64,000 nt of DNA from Pseudorasbora parva (GCF_024679245.1 NC_090186.1:43627569-43691568), one strand, 5' to 3'; shown: positions 1 to 30,748, counted from the stretch's first letter. The notes: generated by a model not told the origin, from the sequence alone. Made by a program: numbers and translations.

Positions 1-288
1 TGTAGTTCAGATTCGAATGTACTGTAGTAGCTACTCTGTTAGTCTGATTAAGCCCCGCCCCTGCCAGCTCAAGCTCATCTGCATACAGGTTTGAGTGCCA
101 CGCCACCATCTCAGCATCCAATCAACAACCGATCCACAGAACCAAGTGCCCGCCCTACTTTTTTTTAATCTGTTACACTCTGATGCATGTCACAATCTAA
201 ATGTTACTGAGATACTTATATTGATACTTTTATTAATATTTTTAATTAGTTTTAAATCGTGATTATTTGCATAAACCATTCATAAAAG

Positions 289-289
<1 letters not shown>

Positions 290-331
<42 letters not shown>
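290..331. repeat. (TA)n microsatellite
   Basis: About 21 TA units with no interruption. Confidence 0.95.
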
Positions 332-337
<6 letters not shown>

Positions 338-401
338 CTCTTGATAATAATTAAGAGGCCATTTAACATTCTGTGTGTCTCTGTGTGTGTTTCTCTCTCT
401 C

Positions 402-402
<1 letters not shown>

Positions 403-443
<41 letters not shown>

Positions 444-512
444 TGTCTCTGTGTGTGCTTCTCTGTGTGGGTGTCTGTGTGTATGTGTGCGTGTGTCTGT
501 GTGTGTGTGTGT

Positions 513-544
<32 letters not shown>

Positions 545-548
545 CTCT

Positions 549-593
<45 letters not shown>

Positions 594-612
594 TCTGTCT
601 GTGTGTGTGTAT
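403..612. repeat. Compound (TG)n microsatellite
   Basis: TG runs are broken by TC, TT and TA variants. Open frames here (V/C repeats) are artefacts of the repeat. Confidence 0.95.
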
Positions 613-777
613 GTTAGTTTTTTATGTGTATATAGTTTTTATGAATTTGTTATTTTAGCATATAAAGTTAAACTAAAAGATGATGAGAAATGTTTGCTTG
701 GCAACTAGCTGAAATAAAATAGGTTAAACATTTTCAAATATATATTTATATAACTCTTTTTCTTGCCATTGGTACAG

Positions 778-890
778 AATCTCCAGATCAAAACACTGAC
801 GAAGAAGCAGAAACAAGTGATAGAAGCATTGCTCATCATCAAACAGCATATCGATCAAAACTGCCTCACGTCACTGAATGAAGGGTTAAT
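778..890 (+). other. Possible upstream exon of the EGF/EMI gene
   Basis: A good acceptor (pyrimidine-rich tract, TACAG ending at 777) opens a frame reading NLQIKTLTKKQKQVIEALLI and onward, a charged helix-like segment. No GT donor gives the phase-1 end that the exon at 1253 needs: the donors near 874 and 896 leave phase 2, and the one near 891 leaves phase 0. It may be a false exon, or part of another isoform. The end is arbitrary. Confidence 0.2.
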
Positions 891-952
891 GACTGTGACG
901 TACGGATGGACTCAATCTATCTAACGCTGGCAGGGAAAGAGTTAACATTTAT

Positions 953-954
<2 letters not shown>

Positions 955-1046
<92 letters not shown>
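955..1046. repeat. (TA)n microsatellite
   Basis: A pure TA tract of about 45 units in the intron before the first cbEGF exon. Confidence 0.95.
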
Positions 1047-1048
<2 letters not shown>

Positions 1049-1252
1049 AGACCCTTACTATAATAGCCCTGGGGAAATTAGTGAAAAGACATGCAGTTCT
1101 CAAATAGTTGACTGTTTTATTGACTATTTGTTGAATATGCATTAGTGTCTTTCACAACGATGAGTTTATAATGAAAACATGTTTTGCACATCACTGATTT
1201 AATTGCAGTGTGACGAATGTTCACACACTCTTTTCTCTCTCTCTCTCCGCAG

Positions 1253-17983
<16,731 letters not shown>

Positions 17984-17990
<7 letters not shown>

Positions 17991-18266
17991 ACCACAAGAT
18001 AAACCACAAGACGAACCACAAGACGAACCACAAGACGAACCACAAGACGAACTACAAGACGAATCACAAGACGAACCACAAGACGAACCACAAGACGAAC
18101 TACAAGACGAACCACAAGACGAACCACAAGACGAACCACAAGACGAACCACAAGACGAACCACAAGACGAACCACAAGACGAACTACAAGACGAACCACA
18201 AGACGAACCACAAGACGAACCACAAGACGAACCACAAGACGAACCACAAGACGAACCACAAGACAA
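17984..18266. repeat. 12-bp minisatellite overlapping the stop codon
   Basis: Unit CCACAAGACGAA, about 23 copies, with TACAAGACGAA and CACAAGATAAA variants. The first unit holds the TAA stop of the EGF/EMI gene. Another frame encodes (E-P-Q-D)n without a stop up to 18405. Confidence 0.95.
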
Positions 18267-18589
18267 CGACAGTCCAGTACACAAAGTCCAGAACACAACA
18301 CAGACACACTCATGGCAGAATAACGGTTCTTTACTGGCAATGATGAGTCCGCGAAGAACCTTTAACATTCATAAAACTTTCCACAAAAGGGTTCTTATTT
18401 TTTAAATGTTTCTCACACTAAGAAAAAAAAAAGAGTTATTTTAAAAAACATTCACTAAAAGGTTCTTTGGGAAAGCAAAGATTATTATTTTATGGCATTG
18501 CTGCAGAAAAAAAAAACATGGAAGCTTTATTTTTAAGAGTGTATGATTGTGTATATTGCACAATGTGCATGTGTTATTTTTTCCAAAAT

Positions 18590-18595
18590 AATAAA
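18590..18595 (+). terminator. Likely polyadenylation signal of the EGF/EMI gene
   Basis: AATAAA lies 600 nt after the stop codon and is followed by a T/TG-rich stretch. It would give a 3' UTR containing the 12-bp minisatellite. Confidence 0.5.
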
Positions 18596-18859
18596 GATAT
18601 TTTTATGTTTGTTTTACTTCATTTTGTGATCAACTTCAGTGCAAATGTTTTCGACTGCGCATTTTTTGTCCAGGCTGAAAAGTGCAGTTTATTGTCATGA
18701 TTTGAGCGTTTAGAGAATTTGATGTTTCCTCAATCCCCATTCACAGAGATGCACTTGCATGCCGGAGAGGTGTTTCAAAGATGGCCGTAGAGTGAACCAA
18801 CTCGTCTTAAAGGGACTTTGACTGAACTCATGTCCATGTGCTGTAAGTTAATGCAGTAG

Positions 18860-19820
18860 TATGGCAAGCCGTTTTAGCTTTAATTGTTTCCAGCATTACT
18901 CGTTAATTGCATTTTTACTAGTAACAATTCCAGTACAGAGCTCTCTAATTCAATTCTAACTAGAAAAAATTCCAGTTAGAGAGCTCAAATTAAAATTACA
19001 AATTAATTTGTACTATGTCTCCATTGACTTCCATTCATTTTTAATTAGAGAGCTCTACAAATGAATTGTATGGCAAGCTGGTATAGCTTATATTGTTTCC
19101 AGCGTTACTCGCGTTATTGGATTTTTACTACATTTACGCATTTGGCAGACACTTTTATCCAAAGCGACTTACATTGCATTCAAGGTACACATTTTACATT
19201 TTTTTGTCAATTATTGCTTTCCCTGGGAATTGAACCCATGAACTTTGCGTTGCCAGCGCCATGCTCTACTGATTGAGCTATAGGAAAGCTAGTAAGAATT
19301 GAATTAGAGAGCTCTACGATTCAATTCCTACTAGTAACAATTACAATTAAAGAGCTCTCTAATTCAATTCTTACTAGTAACAATTCTAGTTAGAGAGCTC
19401 TACAAAATATTTTTTACTAGTCATGTCTCCATTGACTTCCTTTCATTTTTAATTAGAGTGCTCTACAATTCAATTCTTACCAGTAATAATTAAATTGCAG
19501 AGCTCTCTAATAAAATTTTTACTTGTAAAAAACAAACAAATTAAAGATATGTATAATTGCAGAGCTCTGTAATTGAATTAGAGCGCTCAACAATTGCATC
19601 CTTACTAGTAACAATTCTGTTGTAGAGCTCTCTAATTAAAAATTAATGGAAGTCCATGGAGATATATGACTAGTAAAAATTAATTTGTAGAGCTCTCTAA
19701 CTGGAATTGTTAGTAGTAGTAATTTAATTTTAGAGCTCTCTAATTGAATTCTTACTAGTAAAAATGCAATCATGACGAGTAACGCTGGAAACAATTTAAG
19801 CTAAAATGGCTTGCCATAAA
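18860..19820. mobile_element. Palindromic MITE with SINE inside
   Basis: Ends are inverted: ATGGCAAGCCGTTTTAGCTT (left) and AAGCTAAAATGGCTTGCCAT (right). The interior repeats GAGCTCTCTAATTCAATTC and TACTAGTAACAATT in both orientations. A second internal left-end copy begins near 19069, suggesting self-nesting. Confidence 0.8.
19131..19292 (-). mobile_element. tRNA-derived SINE
   Basis: On the minus strand: A-box-like TAGCTCAATCAGTAGAG, B box GGTTCAATTCC, then a non-tRNA body ending in CAAAGCGACTTACATTGC (in + orientation). A fragment of the same family is at 32543-32626. Confidence 0.75.
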
Positions 19821-19894
19821 TTCCGTCATATATTAAGAAGAGACTCAAACTGAGCTGTTCGCCAGAAGCTCGTTGACCGAAGACATTCAAAGAC

Positions 19895-19960
19895 ATGTCA
19901 GACCTGAAGAAGAACACCAGAGCGCCATCAGCTGAGGAAGAGACAACCGCCATTAAACAG
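19895..19960 (+). CDS. GPT-like exon 1 (start codon)
   Basis: ATG in AGACATGTC opens [18 protein letters not shown] and ends ATTAAACAG|GTCAGA in phase 0. Polar, no obvious mitochondrial presequence. This is the least conserved part of the family, so it rests on splice signals and frame. Confidence 0.65.
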
Positions 19961-22900
19961 GTCAGAATAAAATATTACCAGGATTGTAACTGAAAAACAA
20001 TGTAAAGAGAGGTTAAAATCGGCAACACTTTATAATAAGATTTCATTTGGAAACAAACATGAACACAACACTTTTTGATATGGAATTAAAGGGCTCCTTA
20101 TCTTAATGATAATTCATATTTTTTTAGATATGTCGTACAGGTGTAGTTAAAAGTGCATGATATTAATCTGTGAAAAGTTTATTTTTCTTGCAGACATGTA
20201 AAAATATTGTGTATTTATTGTCTGTGTTTGGTTTTGCGACAGCTATCGCCATTATTAACAATAGAAAATTGAAGAAATACTGGGAGAAAGAAAACTTATG
20301 TCTTTAAAAAATGTATTTGCTTAATGAAATATCAATGGAAATACATCATAAAGTATAATTCCTAAATGTACTAATACATTATTAAAATAAAAACGTTAGT
20401 CTTTTAATACTGTTTAACGGGCCAAGATGTTAAGCTCTGGGACAATTTTTGGGAATACAATGGGGGGCAGCTCAGACAACAGATACTTACATGTTTATAA
20501 TTTTGCAGTGTTTTAAATGTAACTTCAAATGGTTTCCTGTAAAATGAAATCAGAAATGTGTATTTAGAGACCTCTGTATGTGGGAAGCTTTTAAATTTGG
20601 GTAGGCCAAATCCAGGCGCAAATGGTCCCCAAAAAGGTACTTTTTTTAAAACAAATGCCAAAGTGATGCATATCAGGATCTGCAGAGTTTAAGTTAACTA
20701 ACAATGAATTGTATTTTTTTATTAAACACTGTCAGAAAAAAAGGTACAGTGCTGTCACTGGGGCGGTACCCTAAGGTACAAAACCGAAAAGGTACTAATA
20801 TGTACCTTTAAGGTTCTACTATGTACCTTTAAGGTACTAATTTGCACTCTTAAAGTACTCATATGTACCTTTTAAGGTACTAATATGTACCATTTGGGGG
20901 TGAGTAAGGTACAAAGAGGTACCTTTTCACTTTTGTACCTTAGGGTACCGCCCCAGTGACAGCACTGTACCTTTTTTTCTGAGAGTGAAGAAACGTGAAC
21001 CGATATTAATGCTATAACAGATGAATTGCACTTTGTTAGTTAATATTAGTTAATGCATGACATTCTATTGTAAAATATATGTTTTTGGAAATAAGCAAGT
21101 ATGAATCACCACTTGAAATTATTTTATATTTTTATTATGTTTTTACATTTTTTATTATACAATTACAGCAAAATGTTTTTGACCTTGTATTTTTGTACGT
21201 AAATTGTAAAGTGTAAATTTCCTTGCATGCGCAAATCATCTTTTATTTAAATATTGAAGTTTTTCTTCATTTATTATTAGGGTCACACAGGTCTAATTCT
21301 CACTATTAGCTATGAATTTTGCCTCAATAAACTCATAATTACTCTTTATTTATAGTTAGTTAGGTAGTCGTTACATTTAGATTAGGGGTTGAAAAATTTA
21401 GTCATGCAGAATAAGGCACAAATATGTGCTTTAAAAGTGCTAATAAACAGACAATATCCTAGTAATATGCATGATAATACACAACTAGTTAATAGTGAAT
21501 TGAACCCTAAACTAAAGTGTCAGCATTATTATTTAAATTCATGTTACACACGATATGGATGATGACATATCAAGGCTGATGATTTATAAAGAAATAAGTT
21601 CTCATTTATGCTTCCTTTGTCTCAGATGTTTTTGCCAAGATTAAATTAATATTGTAATAATTATATTAAAATATATTCATATTAAAATTTTATATAATAC
21701 TGTATTTTAAAATTATTATTATCAATTAATTAATGTATTTTATTTATTAGTTTTAATTAGAAGTATCTCATTATCTGTCCTTTCACAGGAGGTGAACATG
21801 AGCAAGTTTTTCTTTAAGAAGGTTCTGGATCTGTGTTCTGGAGACTCTCACACCGCTGGAATGGAGCCCATAACCTTTGTTAGACAGGTCTGATATTTTA
21901 TTGGTTAAATAAGTGATATATTGCACATACACGATACAGACTGAATTACAGATGAGCACAATGTGTCCTGGACTTTTGGTAGAGCAGAACGTCACGTTAT
22001 AATCATGAAAACTGACTCTATTAACTTTCTTACACTCTGAACACTCTAAAAAATGCTGGGTTAAAAACAACCCAAGTTGGGTTGAAAATGCACCGACCCA
22101 ACAATTGAGTTGTTTTAACCCAATGGTTGAGTTGTTTTAACCCAATGGTTGAGTTGTTTTAACCCAGTGGTTAAGTTGTTTTAACCCAGTGGTTGAGTTG
22201 TTTTAACCCAGTGGTTGAATTGTTTTAACCCAATGGTTGAGTTGTTTTAACCCAGTGGTTGAGTTGTTTTAACCCAGTGGATGGGTTAAATGTTGCTTAA
22301 GACAGCCCAATTGCTGGGTTAAAACAACTCAACCATTGGGTTAAAACAACTCAATTGTTGGGTCGGTGCATTTTCAACCCAACTTGGGTTGTTTTTAACC
22401 CAGCATTTTTTAGAGTGAAGGATTCATCCGTGCATGTTAATCTAAAGAACAAAATGTTTCTCCTCATGATCTTTCATTAATGTGTAACAATCAGCCACAT
22501 TGTTTGTCTCAGTCTGAAACCCGTGACAGAAGTGTCACACTAAATTATAAGTTCCCTGGTTGCCTTAAAATTTTGAGTGCATTGAAATAAAAAATTTGAG
22601 TTAATACAATGAGCATGTTTGAGAATCGACAACCTTTATTCAAATATTATTAAAAGATTTTGTAAGCATATTGTGTAATTGTGTGTTTTATTTGTGATGA
22701 CGCAGCCAAATTGTGCTACTTTCATGATTTATCACTTTTATGTGGTTCAGATACAATAATATTTTGAGTTTCTATTTATTAAACACATTTCCTTCATTGT
22801 ATCAACTCAATTTTTTTATTTCAATAAACTCAAAATTTTAAGGCAACCAGGTTACTTACTTTTTTAAGTTAAACCAACAATATTTTTTACAGTGTGTGAA

Positions 22901-25900
22901 TGGTGTTTCATGTGGACTTGTTTCAGGTCATAGCTGGATGTGTGTATCCGAGTCTCCTGCAGGGCGGCGCTCTTCCTCCTGACGCTCGTCTCAGAGCGCA
23001 GATCTTACTTAAACACTTTGAAGGAGGCAGTATCGGTGAGATCTTTGCGTGAAATCGTGATTGCAGAGGTGGACAGTAACTAAGTACATTTGCTTGAGTA
23101 CTGTTCTTAAAGGGTTAGTTCACCCCAAAATGAATTTTTTGTTTTATTAACTCCTCCCCCTAATGTCGTTCCACACCTGTAAGACCTCCGTTCATCTTCA
23201 CACACAGTTTAAGATAATTTAGATTTAGTCCGAGGGCTTTCTGTCCTTTGAATGTAAGTGTATGCTCACTATACTGTCCACGTCCAGAAGGTAATGAAAA
23301 CATCATTAAAGTAGTCCATATGAGACATCAGTGGGTTAATTAGAGTCTCTTGAAGCGTCGACAATACATTTGGGTCCAAAAATAACAAAAAAATAAGATT
23401 TTATTCCGTGTTTGTTTTCAAACCTCAAATAAAGAATCAAACGGTCGCGAATCAGCAGATTGGCTCGTGATTCATATCAACAATGTCACTTTCAGCAGTT
23501 TGCCAGTTTGACACGTGATCCGAATCATGATTCATGACCGTTTGATTCTTTATTTGAGGAACACGGAAGAGAAGACAATGCTGAATAAAGTCGTATTTTT
23601 GTAATTTTTGGACCCAAATGTATTGTCGACGCTTCAAGAGACTCTAATTAACCCACTGATGTCTCATATGGACTACTGTGATGATGTTTTCATTACCTTC
23701 TGGACATGGACAGTATAGTGTGCATACACTTGCATTAAAAGGACAGAAAGCCCTCGGACTAAATCTAAAATATCTTAAACTGTTCCGATGATGAACAGAG
23801 GTCATACGGGTGTGGAACGACATTAGGGTAAATGTTTATATTTACATTTATATAGCACTTTTAACAGACCCTATGGCCCTAAGCGCTTTACATATTGCCT
23901 CACATTCACCCATTCATACACCGACGGCGGTGTCAGCCATGTAAGGCACCATCCAGCTCACGGGAGCAGCTGGGGTTAGGTGTCTTGCTCATGGACACCT
24001 CGACACTTGGTCAGGTGGAGCCGGGGATCGAACCACCAACCTTCCGGTTTGTAGACAACCTACATGAACCACTGCCGCCACTGCCGCCCCAAGGGCGAGG
24101 AGTTAATTAAAGAAATTTCATTTTGGGGTGAACTAACCCTTTAAGTTCACTTTTTGAGTATCTGTACTTTACTGGAGTATTATTTTTTCTGTAAACTTCT
24201 GACTTTAACTTCACTCCATCTGAAAGACAAATATCGTCCTCTTTACTCCACTACATTTCTATCAAGGTCCTCGAAGTGGAAAGTCGTTTCTGTCTCAGCT
24301 TTGAAAGTCAGTGATGATTTTTTTCTTCTTTAAAAGGTGTTTGGGTTTTTGCAGAAAGCCTTTCAGGAATCACTCTTGTAGAGTCTCGTGAAGTTCAATG
24401 ATTTCACAGCATTTATTAAACACTGATTTATAGTTTAGAGCAAAATGGAAGAAGACGGATGTCCAAATGCTCATTTAGTGGAGGATTCACATAAACAAAG
24501 CGGATTCTGTCTTCAGTGAAGGTGAACAGTGTGAGAATATCAGATGTGTAATTACACAGATGATCTCTTCAGCACCTTTTAGTGGATGGGATATATTAGG
24601 CAGCAAGTGAACACATTGTCCTTTAAAATTGGTGCATTAGAAGCAGGAAAAATGTAGAAAACAGTCATTTTTCGTGATTCTTTGATGAATAGAAGTTTAA
24701 CATTATAGATGTCTTTACTGTCAATTTTGATCATTTTAATGCAAGCTTGCTGAAGATAAGTACATTTTGTTATATATTAAATCTGATTGGCTGCATCCGA
24801 AATCGTATACTCCCCAACTATTTCGCATATATCCCATATATACAAAAAACAGTACGGCTGCGTCTCAGTCAGCTCCCTAGTAACTAGTCAGTGAACATTC
24901 AGACATTTTAAAGGGTTAGTTCACATAAAACTGAAAATGTGATGTTTATCTGCTGACCAACATGTAGGTGTGTTTGTTTCTTCAGGAGAACACAAATGAA
25001 GATTTTTAACTCAGCCGTTGCTGTGTGTCGGTCATATAATGATGTGAATGGGGAACAATTATATGAGAGTAAAAAAACAAACATGCTTAGACAACATGCA
25101 CAAAAATATTCACTAAGATCGCGCCAGTTTGACCTTACCAGATGGAAGTAATAGCGGATGGGAACACTAGATGAGATTCGTCTGATATGAGGTAAAAAAA
25201 CAACTAATACTGTTGTGGTTCTCACAGAAACCGATCGGTTCGTGTCTTAAGACATCAGTGTGTCGTCAGGAGCAGCAGGGTTTGTGTGTGTGTTGTCTAA
25301 GCATGTTTGTTTTACTCTCATATAATTGTTCCCCATTCACATCATTATATGACCGACACACAGCAACGACTGAGTTAAAAATCTTCATTTGTGTTCTCCT
25401 GAAGAAATAAACACACCTACATGTTGGTCAGCAGATAAACATCACAGGCTCATTTTGGGTGAACTATCCCTTTAAGGGCTTTCTCACATTAAAAAAAAAA
25501 AAAAAAAAGTATATATTTTTTTAAATATAAGTACAATGTAAAAACATGTATGTACACAATAAGTGCATTGTATCAAATTAATAATTAAAATGTTAGTACA
25601 TAGTAGTTAAGGCCACCTGATATAAAGTGGGTCCAATTACTTTTTTAGCGCTCACAAAGCACTTATTCAAAGTACCGACTCAAAGGGGTATGCGATTTCA
25701 GCCACTGTCTACTAATGCTGTCATGTGACCTGTGATGCTCACGATCTGATTGGCTGTCTGGTTGCTTCACTCTTCAGGTTCATACACTGACAGCTGTGGA
25801 GCGATGCATGTGAGAAACACTATAGCGAAGTCCATTTCTCTGCGGGACGGAGGCGTCTCATCCAGTCCAGAGCAAGTCTTCATCACTGTTGAAACCCAGA

Positions 25901-28900
25901 GAGCTTTGATGGTACGATCTGAAAACATTTGTTCATGATTTATGCTGTAACTTAGCTTGACGTGTTCATACTCAGCTCTAGTCAGAATATGAGTCTGAGA
26001 CAGTAAAAGTGGACAGAGCTATCCCATTGACTTCAACGGCGGAATGTGATGTCAGTAAAGGAGGCACTCATTTCCTGATGGCTGAGCGAACTGCGCCGGC
26101 TCAGACTGAGCTTGAGGACGTAGATGTGACGTGAGCCTCCTGTCGGACAGCTGTAGGTCTTCTAGTAGATGTGGAAAGTGAAATCTGAATCCCGTTGTTT
26201 AAATATTTTCTCCCGTTGCTTTTGCCTCACTATGGGCTTCTCCCCATTCTTCTCCTTTGACTTTATCAGACCTTGTGTCTCCACGTCCCCCCGACTGTCT
26301 CATAGACAGCAAAGATTGCCTGCGAGCGTCTCCTCAGGTCTATACGGTAATTTCTCAACTGTGCGACAGAGTCGCGTTGGTTATGACGCAATCGTTAGCC
26401 TATTTTTACAAAAACAGCTTCTGCGGGGCGATAGTGTAAGATAAAGGTAATGGAGCCTTTTATACATTGTCGTGTTTCTTTATAAATAAACGATGGACAA
26501 ATGGAGTCTTTAAACGTCTCAGATGTAAAGTTATTCACTGTCAAAGTGACTCAAAAATGAATGGGAGTCAATGGGATGCTAACAGCAGGTGATGGCTTGG
26601 TTAGCAATGGCCGCCCCTAGGGGGCGAACGCTTTCCGAGAGCTAGATTACCCTCTTGGTCTGATGCTCCATTGGGCTGTGATTATGGGGCGTGTTTCAAC
26701 CCAACCAGGAAAGACCTCGATTGGACAGACCTACAACCAATCAGAGCAGCGGAGCGACGCATAACGTTAGTTGTCAAATGTCACCAGAGCTCATCTGCAC
26801 TGGGTTGCCAAGTCTGCGTTTTCCCGCTGGATGAAGCGACCTCAATTATGTGATATATAGACCCAGGAATGCCAATTTTAGCAGCAACCTTGCCAAAATA
26901 ACACACATTTTACCCCCAAACACCATTTTTTTTCCCGGAGAACCCCCCGAGAAGCTATTGGTTATTTTCAGCTATTTTCTGTTGATCATCTGTCCGTCAT
27001 CGGCTAAAGCCCGCCCTGATGATCTCATTGGTCAGTTTCTGTTGATCATCTGTCCGTCATCGGCTAAAGCCCGCCCTGATGATCTCATTGGTCAGTTCCT
27101 GTTGATCATCTGTCCGTCATCGGCTAAAGCCCGCTCTGATGATCTCATTGGTCAGTTTCTGTTGATCATCTGTCCGTCATCGTCTAAAGCCCGCCCTGAT
27201 GATCTCATTGGTCAGTTTCTTTTGATCATCTGTCCGTCATCGGCTAAAGCCCGCCCTGATGATCTCATTGGTCAGTTTCTGTTGATCATCTGTCCGTCAT
27301 CGGCTAAAGCCCGCCCTGATGATCTCATTGGTCAGTTCCTGTTGATCATCTGTCCGTCATCGGCTAAAGCCCGCCCTGATGATCTCATTGGTCAGTTTCT
27401 GTTGATCATCTGTCCGTCATCGGCTAAAGCCCCCCCTGATGATCTCATTGGTCAGTTTCTGTTGATCATCTGTCCGTCATCGTCTAAAGCCCGCCCTGAT
27501 GATCTCATTGGTCAGTTTCTTTTGATCATCTGTCCATCATCGGCTAAAGCCCGCCCTGATGATCTCTTTGGTCAGTTTCTGTTGATCATCTGTCCGTCAT
27601 CGGCTAAAGCCCGCCCTGATGATCTCATTGGTCAGTTTCTGTTGATCATCTGTCCGTCATCGGCTAAAGCCCGCCCTGATGATCTCATTGGTCAGTTTCT
27701 GTTGATCATCTGTCCGTCATCGGCTAAAGCCCGCTCTGATGATCTCATTGGTCAGTTTCTGTTGATCATCTGTCCGTCATCGGCTAAAGCCCCCCCTGAT
27801 GATCTCATTGGTCAGTTTCTGTTGATCATCTGTCCGTCATCGGCTAAAGCTCGCCCTGATGATCTCATTGGTCAGTTTCTGTTGATCATCTGTCCGTCAT
27901 CGGCTAAAGCCCGCCCTGATGATCTCATTGGTCAGTTTCTGTTGATCATCTGTCCGTCATCGGTTAAAGCCCGCCCTGATGATCTCATTGGTCAGTTTCT
28001 GTTGATCATCTGTCCGTCATCGGTTAAAGCCCGCCCTGATGATCTCATTGGTCAGTTTCTGTTGATCATCTGTCCGTCATCGGCTAAAGCCCGCCCTGAT
28101 GATCTCATTGGTCAGTTTCTGTTGATCATCTGTCCGTTATCGGCTAAAGCCCGCCCTGATGATCTCATTGGTCAGTTTCTGTTGATCATCTGTCCGTCAT
28201 CGGCTAAAGCCCGCCCTGATGATCTCATTGGTCAGTTTCTGTTGATCATCTGTCCGTCATCGGCTAAAGCCCGCCCTGATGATCTCATTGGTCAGTTTCT
28301 GTTGATCATCTGTCCGTCATCGGCTAAAGCCCGCCCTGATGATCTCATTGGTCAGTTTCTGTTGATCATCTGTCCGTCATCGGCTAAAGCCCGCCCTGAT
28401 GATCTCATTGGTCAGTTTCTGTTGATCATCTGTCCGTCATCGGCTAAAGCCCGCCCTGATGATCTCATTGGTCATTTTCTGTTCTGCATAATTACTCCTC
28501 TATGGATCAAGTCCAGGCCAAACTGCCCGAGCTCAGATGTTGTGGCCGGGGCTGAGTTTGGCTGATCCAGGCTAGCTGTAACTGCTTCAGGGTGATTGAT
28601 TGTGTGCAGGTGATGATGCGACTGCTGTGTCAATCAGAGGGCGTGTCTGCGGTTATGATCCCAGACCCCGCCCCTCACGCTCTGACACGCCTCCTGGAGA
28701 GGATGGGCATGGTTCCGCTGCCCTATCAGCTACAAGAGCAGTGTGGGTGGAGCGTGGAGAGGGCGGAGCTTAGAAGAGTCCTCCAGGCGTCAAGAGGACG
28801 GTGCTCTCCACGGGCAATCTATATCAGTAACCCCGGCGACCCTACAGGTATGGGACAATGTACAACTGTACTATATACTACAATGTAACTATATATATAT

Positions 28901-28935
28901 ACACACACAGATGCACACACACATACGTACACACA

Positions 28936-28969
<34 letters not shown>

Positions 28970-30692
28970 CTCAGAGTTGATGTGTTAGAAGCAGGAAAAA
29001 TGGGCAAGCGTAAGGATTTGAGCGAGTTTGGCCAGGTTGTGACGGCTAGACGACTGGGTCAGAGCATCTCCAAAACTGCAGCTCTTGTGGGCTGTTCCCG
29101 GTCTGCAGTGGTCAGTATCTATCAAAAGTGCTCCAAGGAAGGAACAGTGGAGAACCGGCCACAGGGTCATGGGCGGCCAAGGCTCATTGATGCACGTGGG
29201 GAGCGAAGGCTGGCCCGTGGGGTCCGATCAAACAGACGAGCTACTGGAGCTCAAACTGCTCCAGAAGTTAATGCTGGTTCTGTTAGAAAGATAGAAAGAT
29301 GTCAGAGGCCCCACCTAACAACTAAGAGGACTTAAAGGATCTGTTGCTATCATCTTGGTCCTAGATACCACAGCACACCTTCAGGGGTCTAGTGGAATCT
29401 ATGCCTCGACGGACCAACACAATATTAGGTCATAATGTTATGCTTGATCATCAGTGTATATATTTACACACACATAAATGCATACAAGTTTTTGTAAGTG
29501 AACTGATAAACTGTGATATGAAAATGTATGATTGTGTGTGTTTTACAGGGCATGTCCAGAGTAGAGAGTCCATCGAGGATGTGATTCGCTTTGCTGCAGA
29601 TGAAGATCTTTTCTTGTTGGTCAATGAGGGAAGTGTTTAGGGTGGTTCGGTTCGGTCATGTTTGTGTTCTCGGTAATGATCTCTTTATTCTCTCTTTACG
29701 TGTGGCAGGTTTATCAGAACACAGTTTTTGCGGACGGCTCAGAGTTCGTGTCCTATAAGCGAGTTCTGGCTGAGATGGGAGCTCCTTATTCTGAGAGCGT
29801 TCAGCTGGCCTCGCTCCATTCGCTCTCCAACGGCATCATGGGAGAGTGAGTTCTTCAAGTCAATCTTATGATGTCAGTCCTAATAAAACCAAACTAAAGT
29901 CATCTACTTACCTTCTTGTCCCTTATTTAAACTTCATGAGCAGAAACAGTGTTACGCAAAATACACTCAAAAGTTTGGGGTTGAGAAGGTCTTTAATGTT
30001 TATGAAAGAGTCTCTTCTGCTCACAGAGGCAGCATTTATTTGATCAAAAAAAATACAGTAAAAATGTCAAAATATTATTCCAGTGTAAATCATCTGTTCT
30101 CTGTGTGAATATATGGTAAAGTGTGATTTATTCCTGTGATCAAAGCTGAATTTATCATCATTACTCCAGTCTTCAGTGTCACTGATCCTTCACTAATCAT
30201 TCTCAGATGAGGAGCTGATGATCAACACACATTTAGGATTATTATCCATGTTGAATTTCTTATGAATATAAAGCACACTCCTGCTTTCGGAGCACATAGA
30301 GAAACTACGGTGGCCAGCACAGAACAAAGATGTAGCTAGCGCTCTTTAGAGAAGTTTGTCCGTTTAGGGCCACCGTAGAAACATGGCGGCGCAAAATGGC
30401 GACTTCACTGTAAGGGGACCAGATAGAAACGGCTCATTCTACGGTAATAAAAACACAATGCTTCATTATGTAAAGTCTTAATAACCACTGAAAATATAGT
30501 TATGTGTATTATTACATTTCTGTCAATAAATCTTTTTATCTTTTAAAATTATTCAAAATGATTTAAACAAAATTTCAAAACAAAAAATTAACAATGTCCA
30601 TTTTGATTTGATGTTGAGTATTCTGTGAGTCGATGTTAATTATTATGACCTTAATTCAAATCAGTGGGAAGTCTCTAAGAAGCCTGTTGTTC

Positions 30693-30748
<56 letters not shown>

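Noticed and set aside
19131..19292. Functional tRNA gene on the minus strand
   Set aside because: A- and B-box-like motifs are present, but the non-tRNA body attached, the dispersed copies and the nesting in a MITE indicate a SINE.
23895..24110. 71-codon frame at 23895
   Set aside because: Lies entirely in an inverted tRNA-derived SINE.
26976..28474. CRISPR-like array of regular repeats
   Set aside because: Contiguous 60-bp tandem units without unique spacers, in vertebrate DNA. It is a minisatellite.
26850..28565. 571-codon open frame as a repetitive protein gene
   Set aside because: It exists because the 60-bp unit is a multiple of three. It lies inside an intron of a gene on the same strand, has no homology I recognise and no fitting splice sites.
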